In this document: positions 9,195 through 17,814 of the stretch, piece by piece
Layout of the letters: each line of letters begins with the position of its first letter
Position numbering within the stretch: the stretch's first letter is position 1
NCBI RefSeq assembly: GCF_001998965.1
Contig: NZ_MLHJ01000009.1
Span: 47,907 to 111,906, forward strand
Source of the DNA: Rodentibacter rarus
GTDB lineage: Bacteria > Pseudomonadota > Gammaproteobacteria > Enterobacterales > Pasteurellaceae
Reading direction: 5' to 3'
DNA: 64,000 nt
Program-made: the position numbers and the translations under genes
The notes under the pieces: model-generated
What the model was told of the DNA's origin: nothing
The model's database searches: none
Seen by the model: the letters and a program-made list of their open reading frames with translations, nothing else

Positions 9195-10376
9195 GTGTTA
9201 TCACTTATACAACGATTTTTTAAATTAGAATCTGCTGGCGGTATTTTGCTATTTTTAGCCGCCCTTATTGCCATTTTATTTGCGAATTCACCTTTAAATT
9301 CGGTTTATCATGACTTTTTAAATTTACCGGTAAGTATTCAAATCGGAAGTTTTTCGATTAATAAAACCCTCATTCACTGGATTAATGACGGGTTTATGGC
9401 GGTATTTTTTGTTTTAGTGGGTTTAGAAGTCAAACGTGAGTTGTTAGAGGGGTCACTCTCTCGCTATCAACAAGCGATTTTTCCGGCTTTTGCTGCAGTG
9501 GGCGGAATGATCGTTCCTGCCTTAGTCTATATTTTTATTGCTCGTCAGGATCCTACGCTTGCTAACGGTTGGGCAATTCCAATGGCAACGGATATTGCAT
9601 TTGCTCTTGGTGTTATGGCTCTTTTAAGCAAACAAGTTCCACTACCGTTAAAAATCTTTTTGTTGGCGTTGGCTATCATTGATGATTTAGGTGCCATTGT
9701 TGTCATCGCCTTATTTTTCTCCCATGGGCTAAGTATTCAAGCCCTTATTTTTGCGGCTATCACCATTGTTTTATTGATTGCATTAAATCGCTTTAAAGTT
9801 ACCGCACTTTGTGCTTATATGGTGGTGGGGGCTATTTTATGGGCATCCGTATTAAAATCCGGTGTACACGCTACCCTCGCCGGGGTGATTATCGGTTTTT
9901 GTATTCCACTGAAAGGGGAAAAAGGTGAAACACCATTAGACGATTTTGAGCATTTACTTGCGCCTTGGACTTCATTCCTTATTTTACCTTTATTTGCCTT
10001 TGCTAATGCGGGAGTGAGTTTTGAAGGGTTAGATTTCTCTATGATAACATCACCATTATTACTTGCGATTGCTTTAGGCTTGATTATCGGCAAACCGGTC
10101 GGTGTATTTGGTTTCAGTTATCTTTCGGTGAAGTTAGGTATCGCCAAATTACCGGAGAACATTAATTTTAAACAAATTTTTGCCGTTGCTATTTTATGTG
10201 GTATCGGATTTACGATGTCTATGTTCCTCGCAAGCCTCGCCTTTGATGCGAATGCCGGTGAAAGTGTCAATAGCTTGTCTCGTTTAGGCATTTTACTCGG
10301 CTCGACATTTTCCGCCATTGTGGGGTATTTTTTCCTAAAACAAACTACAAAAACCTCGTCTTTCCTAAAAAAATAA
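9195..10376 (+). CDS. nhaA: Na+/H+ antiporter NhaA
   Basis: Inner-membrane antiporter that expels Na+ in exchange for protons, for sodium and alkaline-pH tolerance. It has 393 residues from a GTG start at 9195, which has GGAGA 8 bases upstream. The longer frame from 9150 adds 15 residues that read through the ribosome site. Diagnostic elements are '[16 protein letters not shown]', '[12 protein letters not shown]', the paired aspartates in '[13 protein letters not shown]' (equivalent to Asp163/Asp164 of E. coli) and the C-terminal '[15 protein letters not shown]'. About 12 membrane segments, the usual length. Confidence 0.95.
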   Translation: MLSLIQRFFKLESAGGILLFLAALIAILFANSPLNSVYHDFLNLPVSIQIGSFSINKTLIHWINDGFMAVFFVLVGLEVKRELLEGSLSRYQQAIFPAFAAVGGMIVPALVYIFIARQDPTLANGWAIPMATDIAFALGVMALLSKQVPLPLKIFLLALAIIDDLGAIVVIALFFSHGLSIQALIFAAITIVLLIALNRFKVTALCAYMVVGAILWASVLKSGVHATLAGVIIGFCIPLKGEKGETPLDDFEHLLAPWTSFLILPLFAFANAGVSFEGLDFSMITSPLLLAIALGLIIGKPVGVFGFSYLSVKLGIAKLPENINFKQIFAVAILCGIGFTMSMFLASLAFDANAGESVNSLSRLGILLGSTFSAIVGYFFLKQTTKTSSFLKK

Positions 10377-10420
10377 TCGGTACCTATTTGGTTTAAACAA
10401 CATATAAATTAGCCTAAATA

Positions 10421-10455
10421 TTGAGCCCTGTAGTGAACAGGGCTCAAATTTTTAA
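10421..10455 (+). terminator. Terminator of nhaA
   Basis: A perfect 11-bp stem, TTGAGCCCTGT (10421-10431) with 10437-10447, and a 5-nt loop, followed by ATTTTTAA. The rest of the 10456-10590 gap shows nothing clear. Confidence 0.85.
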
Positions 10456-10590
10456 TAATTGCACGATATATGATTATTCAGTGGCTCATACTTTAAATGA
10501 AATATCATTTAATTTTTAGATAGAATCTGAGTTGGTATCTATTTCCTAATACGAGTATCAGTAGCCGTTATAAAAATGCGATGCTATTGA

Positions 10591-11526
10591 TTACCCATTC
10601 CAAAAGTAGCGAATAATATGAAAGAAAATAGGCGCTGAGAAACAAACAGAGTCCATTCTATCAAGCATTCCACCGTGTCCGTTTATCATCTTCCCCCAGT
10701 CTTTTACACCGTGGTCTCGTTTAATCGCAGACATCACCAAACCACCTAAAAAACCCATTACGCAAATCATAAAACCAATCAATCCGGCTTGCCAGTAGGT
10801 GAAGGGGGTGATAGGTGCCATAAGCGTTGCAATCACCGTGGCAGAAAGAACCCCGCCTAGGGTGCCTGAAATGGTTTTGGAAGGCGAAAGACCGGGCATA
10901 ATTTTTGCCCCACCAATGAGTTTTCCCCAAATATATTGCAATACATCACTAGACTGCACTGTGGCAATCATAAAAATCACCAGCAAAATATTGTTTTCTT
11001 GATTGAAATCGTCCAAATTCAAAAAGAGCAAGGCTGGAACATGAGAAATGCAGAAAATACAAATCATCGTCATCCATTGGGTTTTGGCTGTACGAGCAAG
11101 AAATTGTTCGGTATTCCCACTCAAACTACTCACAATAGGCAACAATAAAAAGCCATAAACAGGAATAAAGATCGAAAACATCCCATACCATTGCATCAAT
11201 ACAAAGCAATATTGAATCGGCAATAGTAAGTAAAAACAAGCCACCATACTGTAATAGTCACAACGTTTGCGATAAATCACCGTCATAAATTCACGTAAGG
11301 CGACAAAAGAGATGAGGAAAAAAAGAAGGGTTGCACCGATATGCCCAAACAGAAAGGCGATAAACAGTATGCCGGTCATCACCCACCAGGCATTAATGCG
11401 TGCGACTAAATTGGTAATAGTGCTGTTTTCTTCACCATATTTTAGTGTGAGTAACCGTCCAATAGCACTTGCCACAATCAGCAAACCAAACACGATGGCA
11501 AAAATAACATTCGCTTGTGCTAACAT
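10591..11526 (-). CDS. ynbB: CDP-diacylglycerol synthase-like protein, YnbB family
   Basis: Predicted phosphatidate cytidylyltransferase, making CDP-diacylglycerol from phosphatidate and CTP in the inner membrane; 311 residues, about eight membrane segments. The C-terminus carries the full CdsA signature: S-A-I-K-R, then K-D-W-G-K, then 'NGHGGMLDRMDS'. Length and context fit E. coli YnbB (about 298 aa) rather than the housekeeping CdsA, which normally sits beside the undecaprenyl pyrophosphate synthase gene. The ATG at 11526 has AGGAG 8 bases upstream; a GTG one codon earlier is also possible. Last gene of the six-gene operon, 2 bp after the acyltransferase. Actual substrate is untested here. 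Confidence 0.85.
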   Translation of the reverse strand: MLAQANVIFAIVFGLLIVASAIGRLLTLKYGEENSTITNLVARINAWWVMTGILFIAFLFGHIGATLLFFLISFVALREFMTVIYRKRCDYYSMVACFYLLLPIQYCFVLMQWYGMFSIFIPVYGFLLLPIVSSLSGNTEQFLARTAKTQWMTMICIFCISHVPALLFLNLDDFNQENNILLVIFMIATVQSSDVLQYIWGKLIGGAKIMPGLSPSKTISGTLGGVLSATVIATLMAPITPFTYWQAGLIGFMICVMGFLGGLVMSAIKRDHGVKDWGKMINGHGGMLDRMDSVCFSAPIFFHIIRYFWNG

Positions 11527-11528
11527 CA

Positions 11529-12179
11529 CTATTTCTCCTCTGTTTGATTTGGATTTAAGGCTAACAGAGCATTCGTTGTGCGTTCTAGAAAAGCCTGTTT
11601 CGATTCATTTTCAGATAACCTCAATGGTTTACCAATATACACATCACATAAAAGTGGAATCGGCAACCATTTACCTTTGGGTAATACACGACTAATGTTA
11701 TCAATCCAAATCGGTACAAATTCTATATGTGGATTTTTTTGTGCGAGATAATAAATCCCCGATTTAAAGGACTGAAGTGGTTGGTTTTCATTCGTGTTTC
11801 TTGTTCCTTCCGGAAAAAGAATCAGAGAATGATGCTGCAAGGCTTCGCTCATTTGTATCATTGCCGCTTCCGGATGTTCGCTTTGACGATCAATCAATAC
11901 CCCATTAAAAACTTGTTGAATAATAAAACGGCGTAAACGGTTTTTTTGCCAATACTCAGCCGCAGCAACAGGGCGGGTTTCCATTCTCCATGTCTGGGGT
12001 AGCGATACCCACACCAGCATAAAATCACCGTGACTGGTATGGTTGGCATAATAGACTTTTTGTTTAGGATTGAAGGTAAATTGCTTTTCCGATTGCGGAC
12101 GAATACCTGTAACAAAGGAAACAAAATGACATAAACAGCTATCAATAAAACGCGCTAATAAATGAGAAAAAAATTGCAT
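11529..12179 (-). CDS. PlsC-family 1-acyl-glycerol-3-phosphate acyltransferase-like protein
   Basis: Predicted membrane acyltransferase of 216 residues that would acylate lysophosphatidate or a related lysolipid. It has the HX4D motif in 'YANHTSHGDF' and 'FPEGTRNTNEN', plus a 'VPIWIDNISRVLP' block typical of PlsC-like enzymes. The ATG at 12179 has a perfect AGGAGG site; a longer frame from 12242 would overlap the preceding gene by about 55 bases. Two short hydrophobic stretches near the N-terminus may anchor it. It lies between a small membrane protein gene and ynbB. As I recall the E. coli ynb cluster it lacks this gene, so it is an addition. Substrate not known. Confidence 0.82.
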   Translation of the reverse strand: MQFFSHLLARFIDSCLCHFVSFVTGIRPQSEKQFTFNPKQKVYYANHTSHGDFMLVWVSLPQTWRMETRPVAAAEYWQKNRLRRFIIQQVFNGVLIDRQSEHPEAAMIQMSEALQHHSLILFPEGTRNTNENQPLQSFKSGIYYLAQKNPHIEFVPIWIDNISRVLPKGKWLPIPLLCDVYIGKPLRLSENESKQAFLERTTNALLALNPNQTEEK

Positions 12180-12187
12180 AATTCCTC

Positions 12188-12547
12188 CTAAATCAACCAT
12201 AACACCAGTTGTGCCAATGTGAGTGATAACGCGGTATACCATAGTCGTATCGCCCCTTTGCCCCGCTGAAAAATATCTCTTGTAACCGTTTGTTTTACCA
12301 AACCTAACATAAATAAAGTGCGGTCAAAATCAGTGAAGTTTGTCGTGTGCATAAAAATACGTTGGTCAAATTCAAGGCGAATATGGAGATAGAGTAATCC
12401 TGCCGCTAATACCGTATTCAATCCAATATAATGTGTCGTGATGAAACTGATTGCCAATAACACGATATTGAGTACCGCCAAATAACGAGCGGTAATGAGA
12501 AAATGTGCGATGGTTTTAGCAACAGTGTCTCTTTGTTCATTTGTCAT
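12188..12547 (-). CDS. Small integral membrane protein of phospholipid operon, unknown
   Basis: A 119-residue protein of unknown function. Two hydrophobic segments lie at about residues 20-55 ('YLAVLNIVLLAISFI', 'GLNTVLAAGLLYLHIRL') and one at the C-terminus ('YTALSLTLAQLVLWLI'). A hydrophilic middle ('EFDQRIFMHTTNFTDFDRTL') separates them. Its ATG overlaps the ynbD stop as ATGA, so translation is coupled, and the acyltransferase follows after 8 bp. The tight operon position implies a role in the same membrane-lipid pathway, perhaps as a subunit or scaffold, which is inference. I recognise no named domain. Confidence 0.75.
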   Translation of the reverse strand: MTNEQRDTVAKTIAHFLITARYLAVLNIVLLAISFITTHYIGLNTVLAAGLLYLHIRLEFDQRIFMHTTNFTDFDRTLFMLGLVKQTVTRDIFQRGKGAIRLWYTALSLTLAQLVLWLI

Positions 12548-13836
12548 TTGATTTTCTCTTGATATAGTTTCGCAGCTTGTAGAATTGATTGGCGCAGTAC
12601 GTTGGATATAACTATTTGTGGACGGGCTTGTTTTACAAGCATAATGGCTTGGTTCAAATTCGCGACTTTATGAGTCGCCACTAACCAAGTTAGCACGACG
12701 GCAACGCTGCGTCCATAACCCAAAGCACAGCAAACCAATACCGAAGAATGAATCTGTTGCAACGTCGCTAATTTTTCTGCGGCTTTGCAAAGTGTTGTTG
12801 AACTTGGCGGGATTAAATCCAACATTAACACCTGTCTGTAAGATTTGGGCGGATTATAGCAACTCAATTCAGCACAACAATCGAGCACGGCATCAAACCC
12901 TTTGGTTGCGGTGATTGAACCAACGGAAACATTCTCAAAAATGACCGCACTTTTCGCTTTTCCCCATAGCCAATAGAGAATGTTAAGGCGTGCGCCAAAG
13001 AAATAAGGGAGACCTAATACATAAGCAGCTGCGGAAAGTTTACCATTGGGTTGCTTTTGAAAAATAGCCTCCCCTCTCCCATAAGCAAGCACAACCAAAC
13101 AAAGAGCAACCGCCCCCCATAACATCCATAACCACGCGCCACCTAAGTATGCTAATAGTATGCAAACTATTGCACCTAAACCATAATAGATCATTAAGCG
13201 ATGGTGGGAAGCGGTCAAATTTTGAGAGGAGGTGAGAAAATTTAGATGGATATCATACTCAGGTAACAACCACAGTACCGAAAATCCGACCAATGCCCCT
13301 GTGGGCAAATCTAAAAAATGGTGCTGGTAGGTCGTGAGAATTGAGACGGCAATAAGTCCAAACCATAAGTACAAAGGGAGGCGCCATTTCGGGAATCGTC
13401 TCCAATAAAATGCACCAACCACGATAGTTAGAATAATATGCAAAGAGGGGGCTTGGTTATATGGCTGATCAAAGCCTGCCAAAGATTCAAATAAAAATCC
13501 GGAAATTCCTGTTGTTTCAGGTTTTTGCCAGCTAATCTGGAGTGGAAAAAGTAAAAAACCAAGAACAGCAATACCTTGGGCAAGTACTAAACGTGCCGCA
13601 TAATGACGCAACTGCACATCATTTCGGCAGAGAAAAAATGCTAATGCATAAAGTAAATTGAGTGACCAATAAGGCACAATTGTCCACGCCAAAAAAGGGA
13701 TGTGCTGTTCCCAACCAAATATGATTTCAGGTATATTTTCCCGCTGTGCCGTTAAAAAGTTAGTGAAACCATAGCTGACGTAGAAAATGACGCCTACGCC
13801 AAGCAAATAACCCAAGCGGGTTTTAAAATTAATCAT
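12544..13836 (-). CDS. ynbD: Membrane PAP2 / dual-specificity phosphatase fusion, YnbD family
   Basis: Two-part protein of 430 residues. The N-terminal half is a membrane PAP2-like region ('PYNQAPSLHIILTIV' with the P-S-L-H motif, then 'YQHHFLDLPTGALVG'), as in lipid phosphatases. The C-terminal third is a cytoplasmic tyrosine/dual-specificity phosphatase with a C-X5-R loop in 'LVCCALGYGRSVAVV'. The loop is preceded by Cys where most such enzymes have His. Same architecture and length as E. coli YnbD. It overlaps ynbC upstream and the 119-aa gene downstream by ATGA junctions. A phosphatidylglycerophosphate-type phosphatase step is plausible but unproven. Confidence 0.85.
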   Translation of the reverse strand: MINFKTRLGYLLGVGVIFYVSYGFTNFLTAQRENIPEIIFGWEQHIPFLAWTIVPYWSLNLLYALAFFLCRNDVQLRHYAARLVLAQGIAVLGFLLFPLQISWQKPETTGISGFLFESLAGFDQPYNQAPSLHIILTIVVGAFYWRRFPKWRLPLYLWFGLIAVSILTTYQHHFLDLPTGALVGFSVLWLLPEYDIHLNFLTSSQNLTASHHRLMIYYGLGAIVCILLAYLGGAWLWMLWGAVALCLVVLAYGRGEAIFQKQPNGKLSAAAYVLGLPYFFGARLNILYWLWGKAKSAVIFENVSVGSITATKGFDAVLDCCAELSCYNPPKSYRQVLMLDLIPPSSTTLCKAAEKLATLQQIHSSVLVCCALGYGRSVAVVLTWLVATHKVANLNQAIMLVKQARPQIVISNVLRQSILQAAKLYQEKIK

Positions 13837-15578
13837 TTGATCTTAATCGCAAGGCTTACCGTAAAAATGCCGTCTTCATCAATCCATTGATGAACTTTTT
13901 GAAAGCCTGCTTGTTCCACAAGTTGATCCATTTCTTGCTGGCTACGACGGCGCATTACCCAGTTTGGACGACCGTCTTTGTGGCTGGTTAAACAACGGGC
14001 AATCAGTTCTAATTGAGGATGCCAAGGTTGTCCGGTATAAATCAAGTAACCGCCTTGTTCAATGGCTTTACCAAAGCCATTGAGCGAGTGCATAATCAAA
14101 TCATTATCGGCAAAAAGTTCATGTAAACCTGAAACGATACCCAAGGTTGGGGGCGGAGAAAGATCCTGATAATTCTCAGGATCAAAAGCATTGATTTCAT
14201 TAAAAGTTGCAATATCTTGCAAACCTCGTTCAGCAATTAATTGGCGTCCTGCTTTCACATTAATTGGGCTGTAATCACGCAAACGTACAGAATCAGGGTG
14301 ATTTTGTGCGGTTAATGCATCAAGTACGTAGCGTCCATGTCCGGAGGCAATATCTAACACGTGAACCGGTTTCCCTACTGTCCGTAATTTTTCTATAGCA
14401 AGGTTAATTGCCTTGGCAATATTGGCTTTGCGTTGGCGAATACCTCGCCAACCAATCGCATTCAAATAGTTTTTATCGATGAAACGTCCAAAAGTATTAG
14501 CACCTTGTGGCTGATTTTGATAAACATAATCTAAGGTGCTACCTGAGTCATAGCCCGTTTCTTTACCTATGCGTAAGCCTTCACTCCAACGAGCCCCTAA
14601 TTTCATTAAAGTACGATAGCCCGCCCAAAATAAACCTCGAGGGGAATAAGGTGATAATGGCGTGGCAAGTTCATCGGATTCAATGCGACTTGCACCGGCA
14701 ATATGGGCTTGTTTGCAATCCACCATTTGGAATGGTTCATCAAAACGGGCGCAAATAAAACGGCGTATAGGTGCGAAAACCAAGTGATTATTTTCCTCAC
14801 CTAATGTGTCGTGATAGAACCCATCCATTACGTAACGTTCTTTAATATGGCTACCTAAATGATTGTAAAAATCGTGCTGTGGCTTGTGATGCACGACCCA
14901 ATCGGCACCGGAAATAAAAAGCTGAATTGGCGTAGTAATAGCCTGCGCATCAGCCACTACACGCTCTGCCGCTTCATACAAACCAAGTAAAATACGGGCT
15001 GAAATAGCACGAGTAATCAGCGGATCTTGATTAAAACTATTTTGGCGGGCTTTATTATGGGTTAAATAATGGGCTTTCACGTAGCTATTCACAAAGAAAT
15101 TACCCCGCAATTTTGACCACAATGCCAAGCCGGTGCGAGCAAATGGAACATAAAGTTTCACCTTAAATGCCGGTGATGTCAGCACGGCACAACGAATTTT
15201 AGGTGCGTAATCGTGTAGCCAAGTAGCAACTAATACCGCTCCAACACTTTGTGCAATAACACAAATATTTTCAGGCGCAATCTGATATTCCTGTTCAATA
15301 TGTTGCATAAACGCTTGGATATCCGAAACTGAGGTTCCAAAACTTGGACTATCACCACGTTCACCAGGACTGTTACCGTGTCCACGCGCATCCCAGGCAA
15401 AATAGGCGAAATCATCAAAACCTAGTTCATCAGCGACAAACATCATTCTCCCGGAGTGTTCGTGCCCTCGGTGAAACAGTACAATTGCCTTATCTTTACT
15501 GCCATTTTTCGCAGGTCTATAACGATAAAATAATTCAGTATTGTCTGCTGTTTTGAAAAACTTTTCTTGTTCAATCAT
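13833..15578 (-). CDS. ynbC: Alpha/beta hydrolase - methyltransferase fusion, YnbC family
   Basis: Fusion of 581 residues. The first half (about 1-270) is an alpha/beta-hydrolase of the serine-lipase type: 'YFAWDARGHGNSPGERGDS', nucleophile elbow 'VIAQSVGAVLV' and late 'FYHDTLGEE' for the catalytic histidine. The second half is a class I SAM-dependent methyltransferase with motif I 'VLDIASGHGRYVL'. The order and length match E. coli YnbC (about 585 aa). No signal peptide, so cytoplasmic. It overlaps ynbD by ATGA and follows ynbA by 11 bp with AAGGGAA before its ATG. It could hydrolyse a lipid ester and methylate a lipid or head group, but the substrate is unknown. Confidence 0.87.
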   Translation of the reverse strand: MIEQEKFFKTADNTELFYRYRPAKNGSKDKAIVLFHRGHEHSGRMMFVADELGFDDFAYFAWDARGHGNSPGERGDSPSFGTSVSDIQAFMQHIEQEYQIAPENICVIAQSVGAVLVATWLHDYAPKIRCAVLTSPAFKVKLYVPFARTGLALWSKLRGNFFVNSYVKAHYLTHNKARQNSFNQDPLITRAISARILLGLYEAAERVVADAQAITTPIQLFISGADWVVHHKPQHDFYNHLGSHIKERYVMDGFYHDTLGEENNHLVFAPIRRFICARFDEPFQMVDCKQAHIAGASRIESDELATPLSPYSPRGLFWAGYRTLMKLGARWSEGLRIGKETGYDSGSTLDYVYQNQPQGANTFGRFIDKNYLNAIGWRGIRQRKANIAKAINLAIEKLRTVGKPVHVLDIASGHGRYVLDALTAQNHPDSVRLRDYSPINVKAGRQLIAERGLQDIATFNEINAFDPENYQDLSPPPTLGIVSGLHELFADNDLIMHSLNGFGKAIEQGGYLIYTGQPWHPQLELIARCLTSHKDGRPNWVMRRRSQQEMDQLVEQAGFQKVHQWIDEDGIFTVSLAIKIK

Positions 15579-15589
15579 TGTTATTTCCC

Positions 15590-16192
15590 TTATTTAGAAA
15601 GATTTAATCCGTTTTTTACCCGACGATAACAGGTAAGCATCAGAAGTAAATTGGCAAACCAAAATAAACTACTCAAATAAGCGGGGATACTACCAAAATA
15701 AGCATAAGCTAAACCTAATGTTCCAATTAAGAAAGCACGATCGCTTTTACCTAAAGGACCATCATAATGTCGACCATTGCCATGAATATGCCCTAACACG
15801 CCACAAAATTCCGTCATTATGGCAAAGAAAATAAAACCCATCACGGATGTTGCTGAAAATGGCACAATAAAGGCAAAAGGTAAATAAAGCGCAGTATCAG
15901 AGACAACATCGGTGATTTCATTTAAATAACCACCTAAATGGGATTTCTGATTAAATTCCCGGGCTAACATTCCATCAATCGCATTTAATGCCATTCGTAG
16001 GAAAAGCCAAATCGGTAATAGATAAAATAGACCGGATACAGAGGGTAAAAGAGTGAGAAGCATCCCCAAAAACAGCGAAAGCACACAGGCGAATAGGGTT
16101 ACTGAATTAGCCGTGACCCCCCATTGTGCAAGTTGTCTGACCAAGGGGCGTAATAAATTTTGAAATGCCGGTTTGAGTTGATAAATACTCAT
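15590..16192 (-). CDS. ynbA: CDP-alcohol phosphatidyltransferase-like protein, YnbA family
   Basis: Predicted integral membrane enzyme of 200 residues that would transfer a phosphatidyl group from CDP-diacylglycerol to an alcohol. The CDP-alcohol phosphotransferase block is recognisable: N70-x2-D73-G-x2-A-R-x8-G-x3-N91-x3-D95. The first and third metal-binding aspartates of the canonical D-x2-D-G-x2-A-R-x8-G-x3-D-x3-D are Asn here. From memory E. coli YnbA has the same change, so this may be a family trait. First gene of the six-gene operon; the product need not be phosphatidylglycerophosphate. Confidence 0.85.
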   Translation of the reverse strand: MSIYQLKPAFQNLLRPLVRQLAQWGVTANSVTLFACVLSLFLGMLLTLLPSVSGLFYLLPIWLFLRMALNAIDGMLAREFNQKSHLGGYLNEITDVVSDTALYLPFAFIVPFSATSVMGFIFFAIMTEFCGVLGHIHGNGRHYDGPLGKSDRAFLIGTLGLAYAYFGSIPAYLSSLFWFANLLLMLTCYRRVKNGLNLSK

Positions 16193-16289
16193 CGTTGTTC
16201 CAAGAATGAACGTTTTTCGTAATATACGCCAAGGATTTTAAGAAAGCAAATAGCTACGCTACGCTGTCCCAGACCACTCCTATTTTTCT

Positions 16290-17234
16290 TTAATTCACTT
16301 CTTTGATTCGTAATTCTTTAGGCACTTCAAAGAACATATTTTCTTCAAGTCCTTGAAGTTCTTCCAATTCACTCGCCCCCAATTCTTTTAAACGGGCAAT
16401 AATGGATTGCACCAATTCTTCCGGTGCAGATGCGCCTGCGGTAATGCCAATGGTTTCGACTTCATCAAACCACTGATCTTGAATATCGGCAGGATCATCA
16501 AGGAGTTGTGATGGCACGCCCATACGGGAGGCTAATTCCGCTAAACGGTTAGAATTAGAGGAGTTTTTCGAACCTACGACTAAAACGAGATCTGACAACT
16601 TTGCTAATTCACGCACCGCTTCTTGGCGGTTTGTGGTGGCATAGCAAATGTCATTCTTGTGTGGGCCTTGGATTGAGGGGTATTTTTCTTTTAATGCTGA
16701 AATAGTTTCCGCAGTATCATCCAAAGAAAGGGTGGTTTGTGTCATAAAGGTCAGTTCATCATTTTCTTTTACCGGTAAACGGGCGATGTCTTCCACACTT
16801 TCAATGAGATAAATTCCGCCCTCTTCATTGCTATATTGCCCCATTGTGCCTTCTACTTCCGGGTGACCTTTATGTCCGATAAGAATGGCTTTTGTTCCCT
16901 TACGGCTTGCCCGTGCAACTTGCATATGCACTTTTGTCACTAACGGACAGGTGGCATCAAAGACCTTTAATTGACGATCTTTGGCTTCTTGGCGAACTGC
17001 TTGAGAAACGCCGTGGGCGGAGAAAATCACAATAGCACCGTCCGGCACTTCACTTAATTCTTCTACAAAAATCGCACCACGTTCACGCAATCCATTGACG
17101 ACAAAACGATTATGCACCACCTCATGACGCACATAAATTGGCGCACCGTGAATTTCAAGGGCGAGTTCGACAATACTGATAGCTCGGTCAACACCGGCAC
17201 AAAATCCCCGTGGGTTAGCTAAAATTATCTTCAT
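16290..17234 (-). CDS. ispH: 4-hydroxy-3-methylbut-2-enyl diphosphate reductase
   Basis: Last enzyme of the MEP isoprenoid pathway, reducing HMBPP to IPP and DMAPP with an Fe-S cluster; 314 residues. The three cluster cysteines are visible in '[12 protein letters not shown]' (Cys12), '[12 protein letters not shown]' and '[14 protein letters not shown]'. 'HEVVHN' and 'TQTTLS' blocks are also present. Its ATG overlaps the lspA stop (ATGA), the common lspA-ispH arrangement. The pathway also appears in the window as an ispF fragment at 53.1 kb, and ispB uses its products. Confidence 0.96.
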   Translation of the reverse strand: MKIILANPRGFCAGVDRAISIVELALEIHGAPIYVRHEVVHNRFVVNGLRERGAIFVEELSEVPDGAIVIFSAHGVSQAVRQEAKDRQLKVFDATCPLVTKVHMQVARASRKGTKAILIGHKGHPEVEGTMGQYSNEEGGIYLIESVEDIARLPVKENDELTFMTQTTLSLDDTAETISALKEKYPSIQGPHKNDICYATTNRQEAVRELAKLSDLVLVVGSKNSSNSNRLAELASRMGVPSQLLDDPADIQDQWFDEVETIGITAGASAPEELVQSIIARLKELGASELEELQGLEENMFFEVPKELRIKEVN

Positions 17235-17749
17235 TTTTGACCGCTCTTTTCTGCTTGTTTATCTTGGATTTTTTTCTTTTCGCTTTTAAAGGCATCGATC
17301 ATCAGTAAACCAGCCCCAATACAAATCGCCACATCAGCGATATTAAACACGGGGTAATGATAAATATCCCAGTAAAAATCTAAAAAATCCACCACAAATC
17401 CGTGATAAGTGCGATCCACCATATTGGCTAATGCGCCACCAATGATGAGGGCATAGGCACTATTTTGGAGCTTTTGATCGGCGGTATTTTTCTTTAAGAA
17501 ATACATCAACATCAAAGAAATACCGATAGCTAATACAATAAAAAAGTATTTTTGCCAGCCATCGTGATCCGCTAAAAAGCTAAATGCCGCACCGTAATTA
17601 CGCACATAAGTGAGATTAAATATCGGCAAAATATTCACGCTCTCGTAGAGTTCAAATTTTTGAACTACAAGATATTTGGTGAATAGATCAAGGGCGAAAG
17701 CCAGCACACTGAGCCAAAGAAAGGAAAGTCCGGATTTTGTTTTAGCCAT
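17231..17749 (-). CDS. lspA: Lipoprotein signal peptidase II
   Basis: Inner-membrane aspartyl peptidase that removes signal peptides from prolipoproteins such as the NlpI, BamD and BamC of this window. It has 172 residues and four membrane segments. Signature blocks: '[10 protein letters not shown]', '[12 protein letters not shown]', '[14 protein letters not shown]' and '[11 protein letters not shown]', with the catalytic aspartates in the last two. The ATG at 17749 has an AGGAA site; a longer frame to 17794 begins inside an uptake-signal hairpin. It lies between ileS and ispH. Confidence 0.94.
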   Translation of the reverse strand: MAKTKSGLSFLWLSVLAFALDLFTKYLVVQKFELYESVNILPIFNLTYVRNYGAAFSFLADHDGWQKYFFIVLAIGISLMLMYFLKKNTADQKLQNSAYALIIGGALANMVDRTYHGFVVDFLDFYWDIYHYPVFNIADVAICIGAGLLMIDAFKSEKKKIQDKQAEKSGQK

Positions 17750-17769
17750 AAAAATTCCTAAATAAATGA

Positions 17770-17797
17770 AAAGTGCGGTCAAAATCAACCGCACTTT
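17770..17797. repeat. Inverted uptake-signal pair between ileS and lspA
   Basis: AAAGTGCGGT (from 17770) and its complement (17788-17797) form a hairpin in the 65-bp space between the ileS stop and the lspA start. It could lower read-through from ileS into lspA-ispH; there is no strong T-run for the minus strand. Confidence 0.55.
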
Positions 17798-17814
17798 GAA
17801 GATGATAAATCACA

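Noticed and set aside
11312..11695. 127-codon plus-strand frame opposite ynbB and the acyltransferase
   Set aside because: Antisense to two genes with clear motifs, no ribosome site and no family resemblance.
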